From an archaeon (GTDB lineage: Archaea; EX4484-52; B79-G9), in the NCBI GenBank assembly GCA_030630425.1, contig DAOVNB010000029.1:1-6979 (forward strand): a stretch of DNA of 6,979 nucleotides, given 5' to 3'. Under the pieces are notes generated by a model. It was not told the origin of the DNA and ran no database searches. It saw only the letters and a list, made by a program, of their open reading frames with translations. Numbering within the stretch: position 1 is the stretch's first letter; each line of letters starts with the position of its first letter. Of the stretch, positions 5,117 to 6,979 are shown one piece after another. The translations under genes and the position numbers were made by a program.

Positions 5117-6343
5117 TCATGTTTTTAATCGAAGTCTTATTATCTTGTTTTCCTTTGCATCTTCTACCAGAAATTCCATGTTCTTTATCTTTATTTTCTC
5201 GCCTTTTTGTGGAATTCTCCCAATGCGGTTTATTATATATCCTGCAACTGTACCAAACCGGGCGTCTTCTATTTTTGTGCCGACAATGCTATTAAGCTCA
5301 TCTATCGACACTCTTGCATCAACAAGATACCCGTTATCTGTGCGTTTTACCATAACCTCTTTTTTGTCGGTCTCATCGTATATTTCGCCGACAATTTCCT
5401 CTATTAGGTCTTCGAGCGTAACAAGCCCTTCAACCCCCCCGGAATCATCAACAACAATAGCCATATGGTGCCTTTTTTTCTTGAACTCCTTTAAAAGAAA
5501 GTCAAGATTTTTTGTCTCGGGTATGAAAAATACAGGCCTAAGCAGTTCTTTTATATGAAAATTGCCCGTGGTTGTATTCATCTTTTTAAGCAGATCCTTG
5601 GCGTAAAGAATACCGATAATATTGTCCTTGCTTTCATCATAAACAGGTATTCTTGAATATCCTTTTTCTGTCAAAAGATTTACTGCCTCGTTTGGTTTGG
5701 TTGTTACCTCAATACAAAACATCTCAGTTCGCGGGACCATTATCTGTTCTGCTTTTTGATTTGCAAAATCAAAAACATTTCGAAGCATCTCTTCCTCATC
5801 CCGTTTTATAACGCCCTCTTCTGCACCAAGAGATATTGTTGTCTTAAGCTCATCATAAGTGACAAGAACTTCTTTTGATTTCCCGCCGGTAAGCCGTATT
5901 AGTATGCCCGTTATTTGCTCAAGAACCCAGACCAAAGGATGTAGGGCCTTGCTTAAAAGCTCGAGGGGCCGCGCCATCAAAAGTGAAATTCTCTGGGCAT
6001 TTCTGTGGGCGTATGTCTTTGGTGTTATCTCGCAAAAAACAAGCACCACCAGTGTTAAAACACCGGTTGCAATACCCACCGCATTAGAGCCATATAACTT
6101 TATAGCTAAAAGTGTTGTGAGTGCTGATGCGGAAATGTTTACAATATTATTTCCCACAAGAAGTGTTATCAGCAAACGATGCGGGTTTTCCTTTAGGCGC
6201 AATAGTGTTTTTGCTCCTTTTTTCTTGTTTTTGAGAAAGCTTCGAGCCCGTATATCGCTTAGGGAAAATATTGCGGTTTCGGCACCTGAAAAAATGGCTG
6301 AAAGTATTATAAGGAAAAAAAGCACAATTATCTGCAAATCCAT
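5117..6343 (-). CDS. CNNM/CorC-family membrane protein with DUF21, CBS pair and CorC/HlyC domain
   Basis: This complete 408-residue protein belongs to the family formerly called hemolysin-like, now linked to magnesium (or cobalt) transport or efflux. Residues 1-150 form the DUF21 membrane domain with several helices; they carry FSGAETAIFS (18-27), GNNIVN (64-69) and EITPK (105-109), the conserved polar motifs that line the ion site in CNNM/CorC structures. Residues about 160-195 form the acidic linker (GAEEGVIKRDEEEMLRNV). A CBS pair follows: MVPRTEM (202-208) to AKDLL, with YSRIPVYDE (229-237), and 266-323 with HHMAIVVDDSGGVEGLVTLE and DLIEEIVGEIYDE, the usual ATP/AMP-binding region. The end (about 330-407) is the CorC/HlyC transporter-associated domain. 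GTGAT lies 5 bases before the ATG at 6343. It is divergent from the secreted-protein gene at 6510. Substrate direction and ion are not decided by the sequence. Confidence 0.93.
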   Translation of the reverse strand: MDLQIIVLFFLIILSAIFSGAETAIFSLSDIRARSFLKNKKKGAKTLLRLKENPHRLLITLLVGNNIVNISASALTTLLAIKLYGSNAVGIATGVLTLVVLVFCEITPKTYAHRNAQRISLLMARPLELLSKALHPLVWVLEQITGILIRLTGGKSKEVLVTYDELKTTISLGAEEGVIKRDEEEMLRNVFDFANQKAEQIMVPRTEMFCIEVTTKPNEAVNLLTEKGYSRIPVYDESKDNIIGILYAKDLLKKMNTTTGNFHIKELLRPVFFIPETKNLDFLLKEFKKKRHHMAIVVDDSGGVEGLVTLEDLIEEIVGEIYDETDKKEVMVKRTDNGYLVDARVSIDELNSIVGTKIEDARFGTVAGYIINRIGRIPQKGEKIKIKNMEFLVEDAKENKIIRLRLKT

Positions 6344-6374
6344 TAAAAATCACAATATATTCATTTACTTAGCC

Positions 6375-6382
6375 CATATATT
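6375..6382 (-). promoter_or_regulatory. Candidate TATA box of the CNNM gene
   Basis: AATATATG on the minus strand is centred about 36 bases before ATG 6343; a start near 6353 would leave a short leader that just holds the GTGAT site (6349-6353). The palindromic element at 6410-6423 is an alternative that gives a leader of about 47 bases. Confidence 0.35.
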
Positions 6383-6409
6383 CCCAGGCAGTGTATAACA
6401 TATGGTTTG

Positions 6410-6423
6410 TTTTATATATAAAA
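6410..6423. promoter_or_regulatory. Perfectly palindromic TATA element TTTTATATATAAAA
   Basis: The 14 bases read the same on both strands and lie in the middle of the 166-base gap between divergent genes. TBP could bind in either direction, so the element may serve the CNNM gene (minus) or the secreted-protein gene (plus), although each also has its own closer TATA candidate. Confidence 0.4.
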
Positions 6424-6462
6424 TTGTATTGCTGTAAAGCTTCTTTTTGTTACCACCGAAAC

Positions 6463-6470
6463 ATATATAA
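6463..6470 (+). promoter_or_regulatory. TATA box of the secreted-protein gene
   Basis: ATATATAA preceded by CCGAAAC, an A-rich stretch suited to the TFB recognition element. Its centre is about 43 bases before ATG 6510, predicting a transcript start near 6492 and an 18-base leader that contains the ribosome binding site. This is the clearest promoter of the window. Confidence 0.65.
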
Positions 6471-6497
6471 ACTTTTGTCACTATTTAGAACTACAAT

Positions 6498-6505
6498 GGA
6501 GTGAT
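6498..6505 (+). promoter_or_regulatory. Ribosome binding site of the gene at 6510
   Basis: GGAGTGAT, 4 bases before ATG 6510, matches the archaeal anti-Shine-Dalgarno with one mismatch or skip relative to GGAGGTGAT. It supports the chosen start of a gene whose end lies outside the window. Confidence 0.7.
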
Positions 6506-6509
6506 AACT

Positions 6510-6979
6510 ATGATTTCAAATAGAGTGTTATTCGTTTTGACTATGGTTTTGGCTTATTTATTGATGGGCCCAAATGCGTATGCTGCAAACAGGATTGATG
6601 TAGAAAGCCTGTCTTTTAGCGATGTGCGCCCCACAATTGGCGATATTGTTCTTGTTGACTTTGAGTTCGAAACCCAGTCTTCAGGCAGGCAAAAAGTAGT
6701 TATATATGTTTATGTTGACGGAAAGCTCCATAACAAAAAAACAGAATACCTTTATGACGGTAATTATGAGCGCAGGTTCTATATTGACACTTATGATCTT
6801 GAAAGAGGGACCTATAATGTAAAGATAACCGCGAAAATATACGATGACCGCGGCTATGTGGATGATACAGACACAAAAAACAAATACCTTTATGTGAAAG
6901 GCGAAGTAACAGACTCAAGAGTCTGCTACCATTACTATGATGATTATTATACAGACTATTATTATGACGGATACTGCTA
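6510..6979 (+). CDS. Secreted protein with beta-rich domain and tyrosine-rich cysteine-flanked segment; 3' end beyond the window
   Basis: The frame is open from ATG 6510 to the right edge (156 whole codons). Residues 1-25 form a signal peptide (MISNRVLF, hydrophobic core, cut probably after AYA at 25). Residues about 27-133 read as an immunoglobulin-like or CARDB-like beta domain: IDVESLSFSDVRPTIGDIV opens like such domains, with alternating strands VVIYVYVDGKL, RRFYIDTYDLERGTYNVKITAKIYDD and KYLYVKGE. Then comes CYHYYDDYYTDYYYDGYC (139-156), nine tyrosines in 18 residues with Asp/Thr and cysteines at both ends. The domain type suggests a cell-surface or extracellular role, such as adhesion or envelope structure; this is inference and no named family is recognised. 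It has a strong TATA box (6463) and Shine-Dalgarno site (6498) and is divergent from the CNNM gene. Because the gene is cut, its total length, anchor and any further repeats are unknown. Confidence 0.85.
   Translation, partial: MISNRVLFVLTMVLAYLLMGPNAYAANRIDVESLSFSDVRPTIGDIVLVDFEFETQSSGRQKVVIYVYVDGKLHNKKTEYLYDGNYERRFYIDTYDLERGTYNVKITAKIYDDRGYVDDTDTKNKYLYVKGEVTDSRVCYHYYDDYYTDYYYDGYC

Noticed and set aside
5145..5558. Plus-strand 137-codon open frame opposite the CNNM gene
   Set aside because: Shadow of the CBS and CorC/HlyC coding sequence, with Ser/Phe/Ile-rich composition typical of antisense frames.
5859..6398. Plus-strand 179-codon open frame opposite the CNNM gene
   Set aside because: It mirrors the DUF21 domain; no family features, and it would run through the CNNM promoter.
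6911..6924. AGACTC-AA-GAGTCT dyad
   Set aside because: It lies inside coding sequence with a 2-base loop and is probably chance.
1..6979. CRISPR array, insertion sequence, toxin-antitoxin pair or defence island
   Set aside because: No repeated spacer-like units, no transposase or terminal repeats, and no recognisable toxin or defence gene were seen.

Overview
The window looks like a piece of an AT-rich archaeal chromosome. The supporting signs are TATA-box promoters (core ATATATAA or TTTATATG) about 26 bases before predicted transcript starts, Shine-Dalgarno sites of the GGTGAT type set only 3-5 bases from the start codon, an archaeal-type TruD, and a membrane-anchored winged-helix regulator of the archaeal COG2512 kind. 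The compact layout and small lineage-type proteins would suit a DPANN lineage (Woesearchaeota, Pacearchaeota or similar), but the lineage is inferred, not shown.

Layout. Positions 1-424 (+) hold the 3' end of a multi-pass membrane protein, probably a GT-C glycosyltransferase of the PMT/ArnT kind. It is followed at 480-821 (+) by a small cysteine-rich single-pass membrane protein with three N-glycosylation sequons. Converging on these is truD (829-2004, -), a tRNA pseudouridine synthase. Divergent from truD is a 136-residue protein (2087-2497, +) with a possible SecB-like fold. Its 3' end overlaps by 17 bases the end of a membrane-spanning winged-helix regulator (2481-3443, -), which is coupled through an ATGA overlap to a 148-residue conserved-looking protein of unknown function (3476-3922, -). 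After a 163-base intergenic stretch come two more minus-strand genes: an AmmeMemoRadiSam-type radical SAM protein (4086-5072) and a CNNM/CorC-type membrane transporter (5117-6343). Divergent from the last is a secreted protein (6510 to the right edge), cut by the window, with an extremely tyrosine-rich segment.

How the genes work together. Most are independent housekeeping or envelope genes. The one clear operon is the regulator pair (3922 to 2481). Two genes (truD and the radical SAM gene) have TATA boxes centred about 26 bases from their ATG and no Shine-Dalgarno site, so they are probably leaderless; most of the others have Shine-Dalgarno-like motifs. No tRNA, rRNA, CRISPR array, insertion sequence or long repeat was seen. 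No classical defence system or novel multi-gene machine is evident. The most open questions are the two-gene membrane regulator unit, the possible SecB-like chaperone, and the tyrosine-rich secreted protein.
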